This document shows positions 26,910 through 34,401 of a stretch of 64,000 nt of DNA, piece by piece. Every line of letters starts with the position of its first letter. Positions within the stretch are counted from its first letter, which is position 1. Source of the stretch: Nitratireductor aquimarinus (GTDB lineage Bacteria > Pseudomonadota > Alphaproteobacteria > Rhizobiales > Rhizobiaceae); the NCBI RefSeq assembly GCF_017255295.1, contig NZ_JAFKDE010000009.1, forward strand, positions 1 to 64,000, given 5' to 3'. Position numbers and translations under genes: made by a program. The notes under the pieces are model-generated. The model did not search any database. It was not told the origin of the DNA and saw only the letters and a list, made by a program, of their open reading frames with translations.

Positions 26910-27758
26910 ATGAGAAAAATGCTGCACCGCAACAAGGCAATCCTTGCAATCATTTTGACGCTTGCATCAATACCTGCAGCGGCAGAAGAAGCGACGCCAC
27001 CAGCCTTCACGGATCCAAAGCAGCAGCTGTCAAAACCGGATATTTCATCGCTTTCCAGACTGCGTTTTCTCACAACGGTCGATTTTTATCCGTTCAATTA
27101 TCTGGACGAGGAAAACCGGATCAGTGGCGTTCACATCGATCTCGTTCGACAGATATGCGGCGTGCTCGGCATCTCGGAACGATGCCAGATACAGGCGCTG
27201 CCATGGAATGAAATCGGTCCGGCGATTGAAAACAGTCGCGCCGAAGCCGTCATCGCCGGACTGGCGATCACCGAGGAGAACCGCGAGCGCTATCTTTTCT
27301 CGCGCCCCTATCTGCGTTTTCCGGCAAGGCTTGTGACGCTTCGCTCGGCCCCTCTGGCCGAACCGCTCCATGAAGCGCTGAAGGGCAAGCGCATCGGCGT
27401 CATGGATGAAACCGCCCACGAACTCATGCTGCGCGACCTTTTCACGGAGGTGCAAAGCGTCGTCTACACGCGAAACGACTGGCTCCACGAAGATCTGAAA
27501 TCCGGGAAGATCGATGGCATATTCGGCGACGGGGTGAAGCTGGGCTATTGGCTGGCGAGCAGGGATGCGCAGGACTGCTGCGTCTTTTCCGGAGGCGCCT
27601 ATTTCGCACCCGAATATCTCGGTCAGGGCCTTGCCGTGGCGGTTCCGAAGGACATGCCGCAACTCGTCGAAGCCATCGACTTCGCATTGCAGAGCATGAA
27701 TGCGACCGGCGGCTTCACCCACACCTATCTGCGATACTTCCCGGTCGACTTCTACTAG
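26910..27758 (+). CDS. Periplasmic solute-binding protein, family 3
   Basis: 282 residues with a signal peptide (KAILAIILTLASIPAAAEE, cleavage near residue 26) and the bacterial extracellular solute-binding family 3 fold: LRFLTTVDFYPFNYLDEENRISGVHIDLVRQI (in parts), WNEIGPAIENSRAEAVIAGLAITEENRERYLFSRPYL (in parts) and GKRIGVMDETAHE. Such proteins bind amino acids or related small polar ligands. No permease or ATPase gene is adjacent, so it may serve a distant transporter or a sensor. It is divergent from the LuxR-type gene with a palindrome between them. Confidence 0.88.
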   Translation: MRKMLHRNKAILAIILTLASIPAAAEEATPPAFTDPKQQLSKPDISSLSRLRFLTTVDFYPFNYLDEENRISGVHIDLVRQICGVLGISERCQIQALPWNEIGPAIENSRAEAVIAGLAITEENRERYLFSRPYLRFPARLVTLRSAPLAEPLHEALKGKRIGVMDETAHELMLRDLFTEVQSVVYTRNDWLHEDLKSGKIDGIFGDGVKLGYWLASRDAQDCCVFSGGAYFAPEYLGQGLAVAVPKDMPQLVEAIDFALQSMNATGGFTHTYLRYFPVDFY

Positions 27759-27772
27759 GGGTGCATTGTGAT

Positions 27773-28594
27773 CTAACGTCGGCGAAGGCTGCGGAACGGC
27801 AGCACCAGCATCCACACGAGCTGCGCCGTGAAACTGCCGCGATAGTCCGACAGGCCGATCTCGATGTCGTCATGCCCGCGCTTCGGCTGCGCGATATAGG
27901 TGCCGAAAAGGCGATCCCAGAACGGAAAATTGAACCCGTAATTGGAATCCGTCTCCCGCCTTATGGTCGAGTGATGCACGCGGTGCATGTCCGGCGTCAC
28001 CAGCACAAGACGCAGGATCCGGTCGAGACCGAGCGGGATTTTCACATTGGAATGGTTGAACATGGCCGTGCCGTTGAGCACGATCTCAAACAGGAGAACG
28101 GCCAGAACCGGCGCGCCCAGCAGCACCACGATCGCCGCTTTCCAGAGCATGGAGACGACAATCTCCAGCGGATGGAAGCGCAGCCCCGTGGTCACGTCGA
28201 AACCATTGTCGGCGTGGTGCATGCGGTGGATGCGCCATAGAAGCGGGATCTTGTGGCTTGCCACATGCTCCAGCCAAACGGCGAAATCCAGAATGATGAA
28301 TGAGATGACGCCGGCAAGAAGCGGATGGACGCCAAGGGCATGAAAAAGCCCCCAGCCCTCCGCCTCGGCCCACATGGCGGCCCCCACGGCGGCGGCGGGA
28401 AACACCACCCGCATCATCGCAGACGAGATCAACACCATTGAAAGATTGGCAAACCATCGGCGCGATTTCAGCGCGCCGACCATTTCGGGTCGCTCGAGCC
28501 GCGGCGACCACAACTCGTAAAGCGCCATGATCGAAAAGATGCCGACAAAGGCGAAGAGGCGGATGGCCGCTTCGGAGAAGAGAAAAGAAGTCAT
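27773..28594 (-). CDS. Sterol desaturase / fatty acid hydroxylase superfamily protein
   Basis: 273-residue membrane di-iron enzyme. The histidine clusters of the superfamily are present: LEHVASHKIPLLWRIHRMHHAD and FNHSNV, and DMHRVHHSTIRRETDSNYG. There are about four hydrophobic helices (5-25, 48-75, 85-110, 150-175). Members hydroxylate or desaturate lipids such as sterols, fatty acids or ornithine lipids. The substrate here is unknown. Its 3' end converges with the binding-protein gene (14-bp gap); the TerB gene is 62 bp upstream on the same strand. Confidence 0.9.
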   Translation of the reverse strand: MTSFLFSEAAIRLFAFVGIFSIMALYELWSPRLERPEMVGALKSRRWFANLSMVLISSAMMRVVFPAAAVGAAMWAEAEGWGLFHALGVHPLLAGVISFIILDFAVWLEHVASHKIPLLWRIHRMHHADNGFDVTTGLRFHPLEIVVSMLWKAAIVVLLGAPVLAVLLFEIVLNGTAMFNHSNVKIPLGLDRILRLVLVTPDMHRVHHSTIRRETDSNYGFNFPFWDRLFGTYIAQPKRGHDDIEIGLSDYRGSFTAQLVWMLVLPFRSLRRR

Positions 28595-28656
28595 GCCGCC
28601 ATTATTCCGTAGCGCCGTTCAAACGCCAGTCACATGCGCTTGAACGGCCATATGTG

Positions 28657-29070
28657 TCAGCCGAGCGCCCGCTTGCGCGCCTGCGCCGTGCGCTCGATGG
28701 CGGCGGCGACCAGCGGCTCCAGATGCAGCCTGCTGCGCACGATGTGCAGCAGGCGCTTTTCTTCCGGTTCCACATGCCGGTCTGCTGCGACAACCTCGAC
28801 AGCCAGCGCATAGGCGGTGTCGTGCAGCCTGGCAGGCACGGTGTCGCGCACGGCGTTCAGAATACGCTCAAGCCCGTCATCTTCCTGAAGGATCTGCTGG
28901 CACTGCCGCGCCACCTCGATAATCCGGTTGTCGTCGAACTCCTGAAAAACCGGCCAGGAGCGGATCGTGTCGCCGATAATGGCAAGTTCCGCATCGGTCA
29001 TGTCGCGGTCGGCGGCCGACATGACGACCATCAGGTAAATCAGGGCTTCGTGGGCGGACGGCTGCGCCAT
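28657..29070 (-). CDS. TerB-family protein
   Basis: 137-residue all-helical TerB-like domain: LIYLMVVMSAADRDMTDAELAII and LAVEVVAADRHVEPEEKRLL show the two characteristic helix pairs with acidic metal-binding positions. TerB-like domains occur in tellurite resistance and membrane-stress systems; stand-alone alphaproteobacterial members have no assigned function. ATG at 29070 has GGAG upstream; the longer frame adds 18 residues that look non-coding. Confidence 0.82.
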   Translation of the reverse strand: MAQPSAHEALIYLMVVMSAADRDMTDAELAIIGDTIRSWPVFQEFDDNRIIEVARQCQQILQEDDGLERILNAVRDTVPARLHDTAYALAVEVVAADRHVEPEEKRLLHIVRSRLHLEPLVAAAIERTAQARKRALG

Positions 29071-29216
29071 CTTGTTCTCCGCTATCACAATAAGGGAGCC
29101 TGAAAGTAGGTAGCCGGGCGTCATGCCGCAATGAAAAATCGTCGCTTCGATTGACGCACCGGCTGAGCCGCCTTACAGGCTTGGCCCTTGATCGAAACGA
29201 AATTCTGGAAAGCGAC

Positions 29217-30875
29217 ATGACGACGGCAAGCCAGGACGCGCTTGAATTGACGCCCGAAGTGATTGAGGCCGCAGCCGAGAGCAAGGCGTGGCCCTTCGAA
29301 GAGGCGCGCAAAATCGTCAAACGCTACGAAGGCGGCTTCCCCGAAACCGTGCTCTTCGAGACGGGCTACGGCCCCTCGGGCCTGCCGCATATCGGCACTT
29401 TCGGCGAAGTGGCCCGCACCTCCATGGTGCGCCATGCCTTCCGCGTGCTCACCGAAGACAGGATCAAGACCAAGATCCTGTGCTTCTCCGATGACATGGA
29501 CGGCCTGCGCAAGGTGCCGGACAATGTGCCCAACAAGGAGATGCTGCGAACGCATCTGGGCAAGCCGCTGACAAAGGTGCCGGACCCGTTCTCCAACGAA
29601 TACCCATCCTTCGGCGCGGCCAACAATGCGCGGCTTCGCGCGTTCCTCGACCGGTTCGGCTTCGACTACGAGTTCGCCTCCTCGACCGAGTACTACGCCG
29701 CCGGCCGCTTCGACGAAATGCTGCTCACCATGCTCGAGCGCTACGATGCGGTGATGGACATCATGCTGCCATCGCTGCGTGAGGAGCGCGCGCAGACCTA
29801 TTCGCCCTTCCTGCCCATCCACCCGAAGACGGGCGTGGTGATGCAGGTCGCTCTGGAAGAGCGCAAGCTCGACGCAGGCAGCATTGTCTGGCGCGATCCC
29901 GAAAGCGGCGAATTGTTCGAGACGCCCGTGACCGGCGGCCACTGCAAGCTGCAGTGGAAGCCCGACTGGGCCATGCGCTGGGCCGCGCTGGACGTCGATT
30001 ACGAAATGTCCGGCAAGGATCTGATCGACAGCGTCAAGCTGGCAGCGCAGATCTGCGCAGCACTTGGCAAGAAGCCGCCGGAAGGCTTCAACTACGAACT
30101 GTTCCTGGACGAGAACGGCCAGAAGATCTCCAAGTCCAAGGGCAATGGCCTGACCATCGACGAGTGGCTCGCCTATGCCCCGACCGAGAGCCTCTCGCTT
30201 TACATGTTCCAGAAGCCGAAAGCGGCCAAGAAGCTCTATTTCGACGTGATCCCGCGCGCGGTGGACGAGTATTACACCTTCCTGTCGGCCTATGACCGTC
30301 AGGACTGGAAGAACCGTCTGGGCAACCCGGTCTGGCACATCCATGACGGCACACCGCCGGAAATCGAACTGCCGGTGCCGTTTGCGCTGCTGCTCAATCT
30401 GGTCAGCGCCTCCAACGCGCAGAACACGGACGTTCTGTGGGGCTTCATCTCGCGCTATGCGCCCGGCGTCACGCCGCAGACGCATCCCGAGCTGGACCGT
30501 CTCACCGGCTATGCGCTGCGTTACTTCGAGGATTTCGTGAAGCCGTCCAAGGCGTTCCGCGCGCCCGACGAGGTCGAGCGCGAGGCGCTTGCCGGCATCA
30601 ACGAAGCCCTTGGCGCACTGCCGGCCGACGCCGATGGCGAAGCCATCCAGAACGCCATTCTGGATGTGGCGCGCGGCATCGAGCGGTATCAGGATCACAA
30701 GCGCAAGAGCCCGAATGGCGGGCCGGGTGTCTCGGTCGCCTTCTTCCAGATGCTCTATCAGGTGCTTCTGGGCCAGGAACGCGGCCCCCGCTTCGGTTCC
30801 TTCGCAGCGCTTTACGGCATCGCCGAAACGCGCGGCCTCATCACTGCCGCGCTCAACGACGAGCTGTCGGCCTGA
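29217..30875 (+). CDS. lysS: Lysyl-tRNA synthetase, class I
   Basis: 552-residue class I LysRS, the archaeal-type enzyme also used by many alphaproteobacteria instead of class II. The HIGH motif appears as [13 protein letters not shown] (about residues 51-63) and KMSKS as KISKSKG (about 302-308). A C-terminal helical anticodon-binding domain follows. It charges tRNA-Lys. ATG at 29217; the upstream in-frame start gives 22 unlikely residues. Terminator-like hairpin downstream at 30885-30935. Confidence 0.96.
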   Translation: MTTASQDALELTPEVIEAAAESKAWPFEEARKIVKRYEGGFPETVLFETGYGPSGLPHIGTFGEVARTSMVRHAFRVLTEDRIKTKILCFSDDMDGLRKVPDNVPNKEMLRTHLGKPLTKVPDPFSNEYPSFGAANNARLRAFLDRFGFDYEFASSTEYYAAGRFDEMLLTMLERYDAVMDIMLPSLREERAQTYSPFLPIHPKTGVVMQVALEERKLDAGSIVWRDPESGELFETPVTGGHCKLQWKPDWAMRWAALDVDYEMSGKDLIDSVKLAAQICAALGKKPPEGFNYELFLDENGQKISKSKGNGLTIDEWLAYAPTESLSLYMFQKPKAAKKLYFDVIPRAVDEYYTFLSAYDRQDWKNRLGNPVWHIHDGTPPEIELPVPFALLLNLVSASNAQNTDVLWGFISRYAPGVTPQTHPELDRLTGYALRYFEDFVKPSKAFRAPDEVEREALAGINEALGALPADADGEAIQNAILDVARGIERYQDHKRKSPNGGPGVSVAFFQMLYQVLLGQERGPRFGSFAALYGIAETRGLITAALNDELSA

Positions 30876-30884
30876 CAAACGGAT

Positions 30885-30935
30885 CTGGCCTTTTCGCGCT
30901 CCCTGAGTCGCGCTTCTTGAGCGGGAAGAGGCCAG
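30885..30935. terminator. Long hairpin between lysS and the SNase-like gene
   Basis: CTGGCCT (30885-30891) pairs with AGGCCAG (30929-30935). The flanks inside (TTCGCGCTC against GAGCGGGAA) continue the pairing with one mismatch. It lies between converging genes. Confidence 0.6.
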
Positions 30936-30953
30936 TCCCTTCAAGATCTCGGA

Positions 30954-31574
30954 TTACGAGCCGGAAGGCCCGCCGCTGAATATGCCCTTGCCGGCATTGC
31001 GGGCCGCCTTCGCCTCTTCGGCGTAAGGGCCATCTGGGCTTGCGAGCGCCCAGCCATTTTCCACCAGCCAGCTGCCCACATCGTAACCGGCGAGCGAACA
31101 GCGCATCGGCGCATCGCTCTCATTATCGGAAGCAGCTTCGCCCGCCGCCCCGCCTTCCGCATGGCACTCCAGCGCGCGCCCGCGAAGCCAATAGCGAAAC
31201 GCCGTGCGCGCCCGCTTGCCGCAAAGCCAGGCCCCGCCGCTGCTCGCATCACAGGACTGGTCCGCGCCGATGACGCGGATGCCGGCAATCGTGATGGTGC
31301 GTCCTTCGGATTCGAACATGCCCGCCGCAATGGCGACAGGCCGATAATAGAGCGTGTCCTGCGGCTTGGGCTCGGGAGCGGGGCCTGCAAGCACGCTGAG
31401 CGGCTCGCGGGGCTGCGCCCGTTCAAGCCCGGTGGAATCGATCAGCGGCGGCGCGACAAGCTCCGGCGCGATGACACGCGGCTGCCGGCGCTCCTGCGCC
31501 TGCGCGGAACCGGGCGTCAGGAGTGCAGCAGCGCCAGAAAGAAGCGCCAGTGAAAGAACGCCTGCCCTCTTCAT
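30954..31574 (-). CDS. Secreted thermonuclease (SNase)-like protein
   Basis: 206 residues with a signal peptide (KRAGVLSLALLSGAAALLTP, cleavage after AQA near residue 27). A Pro/Glu-rich spacer is followed by an SNase-like OB fold at about 95-200: TITIAGIRVIGADQSC, GKRARTAFRYWLRGRALEC, then MRCSLAGYDVGSWLVENGWAL and EEAKAARNAGKGIF. The usual catalytic trio (Arg, Glu, Arg) is only partly recognisable: the first Arg and the Glu are not in place, so nuclease activity is doubtful. Its ATG overlaps the stop of the S24 repressor by 1 bp, indicating one transcript. Confidence 0.75.
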   Translation of the reverse strand: MKRAGVLSLALLSGAAALLTPGSAQAQERRQPRVIAPELVAPPLIDSTGLERAQPREPLSVLAGPAPEPKPQDTLYYRPVAIAAGMFESEGRTITIAGIRVIGADQSCDASSGGAWLCGKRARTAFRYWLRGRALECHAEGGAAGEAASDNESDAPMRCSLAGYDVGSWLVENGWALASPDGPYAEEAKAARNAGKGIFSGGPSGS

Positions 31575-32221
31575 TACTGGCTCGCCCACACGATACGCGC
31601 CATCCATTCCATCTGCGCTATCTCGATCACACGATTGGGATGTTCGGGGTTCAGCGAAAGCAGTTCGACCTGCTCGCTCGTCTGCCGCAGCAGAACCTTG
31701 GCCATGACCTCGCCGCCCGCCGTCTTGACCACCACACGATCGCCACGCCGTAAGCGGGCCGTGGGATCGACGATCAGCGTGTCGCCGTCACGATAGAGCG
31801 GCATCATGGATTCACCCTGCACCTGAAGCGCATAAGCGCCTTCGCGCGCCGCGCCCGGCAAATCCACCTGCTCCCAGCCCTCGCCGAGCGGGAACCCGGC
31901 ATCGTCGAAGAAACCGCCGGCGCCCGCCTGCGCAAAGCCGATCAGAGGCACGCTGGACGGTGGATTTCCATAAGGTTCGGTGGGCCTAGCGTCACGCTGC
32001 AGAAGCGCAAAGAACTCCGACAGCGTCGTGCCCGTGGCAAGCATGATCTTCGACAGGGATTCGGTTGACGGCCAGCGCGGGCGTCCATCGGCTGAAAGGC
32101 GCTTCGACTTGTTGAAGGCAGTCGAATCCAGGCCTGCCTTCCGGGCCAGACCGGAGGCGGAAAGCGAGTGACGCGCCGCCAGCGCGTCTATGGCTGCCCA
32201 GACCTTGTCGTGCGAAAGCAC
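31574..32221 (-). CDS. S24/LexA-like repressor with HTH
   Basis: 215 residues. An N-terminal HTH (IDALAARHSLSASGLARKAG, then LDSTAFNKSKR) is followed by a C-terminal S24 peptidase-like domain with the serine in QVQGESMMPLYRDGDTLIV and the lysine in GEVMAKVLL, the dyad of LexA/CI-type autoproteolysis. An Ala-Gly or Cys-Gly cleavage site is not obvious (AQAGAGGF near residue 95 is possible). GTG at 32221 is favoured: GGAAGG is 9 nt upstream, whereas the ATG at 32230 directly abuts it. A perfect dyad lies 27 bp upstream of the start. Co-transcribed with the SNase-like gene. Confidence 0.85.
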   Translation of the reverse strand: MLSHDKVWAAIDALAARHSLSASGLARKAGLDSTAFNKSKRLSADGRPRWPSTESLSKIMLATGTTLSEFFALLQRDARPTEPYGNPPSSVPLIGFAQAGAGGFFDDAGFPLGEGWEQVDLPGAAREGAYALQVQGESMMPLYRDGDTLIVDPTARLRRGDRVVVKTAGGEVMAKVLLRQTSEQVELLSLNPEHPNRVIEIAQMEWMARIVWASQ

Positions 32222-32247
32222 GCGACACATCCTTCCGGTATCAAAGG

Positions 32248-32267
32248 GACAGGAAAATATACCTGTC
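32248..32267. promoter_or_regulatory. Inverted-repeat operator of the S24 repressor
   Basis: GACAGG-N8-CCTGTC: perfect 6-bp half-sites with an AT-rich spacer, flanked by AAAG/CTTT, 27 bp upstream of the repressor start. This is the layout expected for autoregulation. Confidence 0.65.
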
Positions 32268-32408
32268 TTTTGCTTTTAGCGCCGGCGGCAGGGCTTGTCC
32301 ACAAACCCATGCTTGCCGCCACACGCGCCACACCCGCAAATTAAGCCGACTTACTATCAAGTGACATTGCGGGCTTCCCTGCACCATGCAGGGGGCATCA
32401 CGTCACGG

Positions 32409-32993
32409 TCAGCGCGGAGCGCGCTTGGCCAGAATACGCTGCAGTGTGCGGCGATGCATGTTCAAACGCCGCGCCGTTTCCGAAACGTTGCGGTCGCACA
32501 TCTCGTAAACCCGCTGGATATGCTCCCAGCGCACGCGGTCGGCGGACATCGGATTTTCCGGCGGCGCAACCTTTTCGCCCGACTGCCGCGTCAGGGCGGC
32601 GTAGATGTCGTCGGCATCGGCAGGCTTTGCCAGATAATCGACAGCGCCAAGTTTCACCGCCGTCACGGCCGTGGCGATGTTGCCATAACCGGTCAGAATG
32701 ACCGTCCGCGCATCCTTGCGCTTTTCACGGATGGTGGCCACCACGTCGAGGCCATTGCCATCGGCAAGGCGCATGTCGACCACGGCGAAAGCCGGCGGCG
32801 TGGCCCTTGCGCGCGCAACGGCTTCTTCCACGCTCTCGGCCGTTTCCACCGTGAAACCACGGCTTTCCATCGCCCGCGCCAGACGCGTCAGAAAGGGTTT
32901 GTCATCGTCAACGATGAGAAGGGAGCGGTCTTCGCCCAGAGCGGCGTCCGGGTCTTCCACGGTGTCGCTTGTCATATCCAACACGTTCAGCAC
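32409..32993 (-). CDS. actR: Response regulator ActR (RegA/PrrA family)
   Basis: 194 residues. Receiver domain with the phospho-acceptor Asp in FAVVDMRLADGNGLDVV, the acidic pocket in LLIVDDDKPFL, and Thr/Lys in VILTGYGN and DYLAKPAD. A C-terminal Fis-type HTH ends in CDRNVSETARRLNMHRRTLQRIL, nearly invariant in RegA/ActR. Global redox/pH response regulator. GTG at 32993 has GGAAGAG upstream; an ATG at 32975 is an alternative. It lies 35 bp downstream of actS. Confidence 0.94.
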   Translation of the reverse strand: MLNVLDMTSDTVEDPDAALGEDRSLLIVDDDKPFLTRLARAMESRGFTVETAESVEEAVARARATPPAFAVVDMRLADGNGLDVVATIREKRKDARTVILTGYGNIATAVTAVKLGAVDYLAKPADADDIYAALTRQSGEKVAPPENPMSADRVRWEHIQRVYEMCDRNVSETARRLNMHRRTLQRILAKRAPR

Positions 32994-33028
32994 GTTACTC
33001 TTCCTAGAATCTTTCTAGCCTAAATCTG

Positions 33029-34363
33029 TCAGCTTTCCAATTTAGGACTATTTTCGCCCATTTCCAGATTGTTATCCGGAGCAACAAATACGGCTCTGGG
33101 CCAGATAACCTCGGCATAAGCGCCTTTTCCGCTTTCGGCGAGGTTACCAAAACGAATCTGTGCGCCCGAGCGCTCAAGCAGCGTCTTGGCGATGAACAGA
33201 CCAAGCCCGAGCCCGCCGCCACTGCTGGAGCCCGGCGCGCGCTTGGACATATAGGGTTCGCCGATCCGGTCAAGGATTTCAGCCGGGAAGCCGTGTCCGT
33301 CATCGATCACCAGAAGGCCGACCTTGTAGGAATCCCAGTGCCAGCGGATCGTCACGCTCTCTTTCGCGAAGTCGACCGCGTTCTCGACCAGATTGCCAAG
33401 CCCGTAGATCACACCGGGATTGCGCCGCCCCACGGGCTCCGGCCCGTCGGTCACGCCGGGCTCCAGGCGGATATCGATGCCGAAATCGCGATGCGGGGCC
33501 GCCGTTTCCTCGATCAGCGAGGTGAAGGGCTGCCGCGCCATATGCGCCTCGCCCTCCGATGACAGGCTTGTGAGCTGGCGCAGGATCTCGCGGCAGCGCT
33601 CGCTCTGGGTGCGCAGGAGCGTCACATCTTCGCTGAAGCGGTCGTCATTGCCGAGCGCACGCTCCATCTCGCGCGCCACCAGCGCAATGGTGGCAAGCGG
33701 GGTGCCGAGTTCATGCGCGGCGGCAGCAGCCAGACCATCGAGCGCCGAAATATGCTGTTCGCGCTGCAGCACGAGTTCGGTGGCGGCGAGCGCATTGGCC
33801 AGAAGCCGCGCCTCCTTCGCCACCCGGTAGGCATAAACACCCGTAAACGCGATACTCGACACCACGGCGATCCACACGCCGATGATGTAGATCAGGGGCA
33901 TCACCAGCTCCGTCCCCGGGAACCAGGGAAGCGGGCGATGGAACACGGCGAGCGCCGTTGTCAGCGCCACCACCAGAAAGCCAAGAAGCGCAGTCCAGCG
34001 CAACGGCAGCGATGTGGCCGAGATCACCACCGGCACCGTCATCAAAAGCGAGAACGGGTTGGTGAGACCGCCCGTCATGTAGAGCAGGCCCGCCAGCTGA
34101 AACGCATCGAATGTAAGAATGCCGAGAGCGGGCAGCGGCGCAAGCCGGTGCGCCACGGAATATCTGAGCGCCAGATGCACGTTGAGCCAGGCGGATGCCG
34201 CGATCAGCGCAAAGCACATGCCCACCGGCAGCGGGAAGTCAAGCCCGAAGGCGACAACGATCACCGCCGCGCTCTGACCGATGATCGCCAGCCAGCGCAG
34301 CTTGATGAGCGTGTTGAGCCGCAGGCCGTGGCTCGGATCGTGTGCCCTGATATCCTCAAGCAT
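33029..34363 (-). CDS. actS: Redox sensor histidine kinase ActS (RegB/PrrB family)
   Basis: 444 residues. Six membrane helices (about 20-190) include the quinone-binding signature GGLTNPFSLLM. The H-box is AAAAHELGTPLATIAL (the RegB-specific form), and the redox-active cysteine is in QSERCREILRQL. The HATPase domain has NLVENAVDFA, IDDGHGFP and GGGLGLGLFIAKTLLE. It senses the redox state of the quinone pool and phosphorylates ActR. ATG at 34363 (MLEDIRAHD) fits the family; the frame extends another 33 codons without resemblance. Confidence 0.94.
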   Translation of the reverse strand: MLEDIRAHDPSHGLRLNTLIKLRWLAIIGQSAAVIVVAFGLDFPLPVGMCFALIAASAWLNVHLALRYSVAHRLAPLPALGILTFDAFQLAGLLYMTGGLTNPFSLLMTVPVVISATSLPLRWTALLGFLVVALTTALAVFHRPLPWFPGTELVMPLIYIIGVWIAVVSSIAFTGVYAYRVAKEARLLANALAATELVLQREQHISALDGLAAAAAHELGTPLATIALVAREMERALGNDDRFSEDVTLLRTQSERCREILRQLTSLSSEGEAHMARQPFTSLIEETAAPHRDFGIDIRLEPGVTDGPEPVGRRNPGVIYGLGNLVENAVDFAKESVTIRWHWDSYKVGLLVIDDGHGFPAEILDRIGEPYMSKRAPGSSSGGGLGLGLFIAKTLLERSGAQIRFGNLAESGKGAYAEVIWPRAVFVAPDNNLEMGENSPKLES

Positions 34364-34401
34364 GGCGGCGTTATGGGGGAAGTCCGCCCGCACTCCAAGG
34401 A

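Noticed and set aside
29121-30944. 607-codon open frame antisense to lysS
   Set aside because: Shadow of a fully conserved class I LysRS; no start context or family resemblance.
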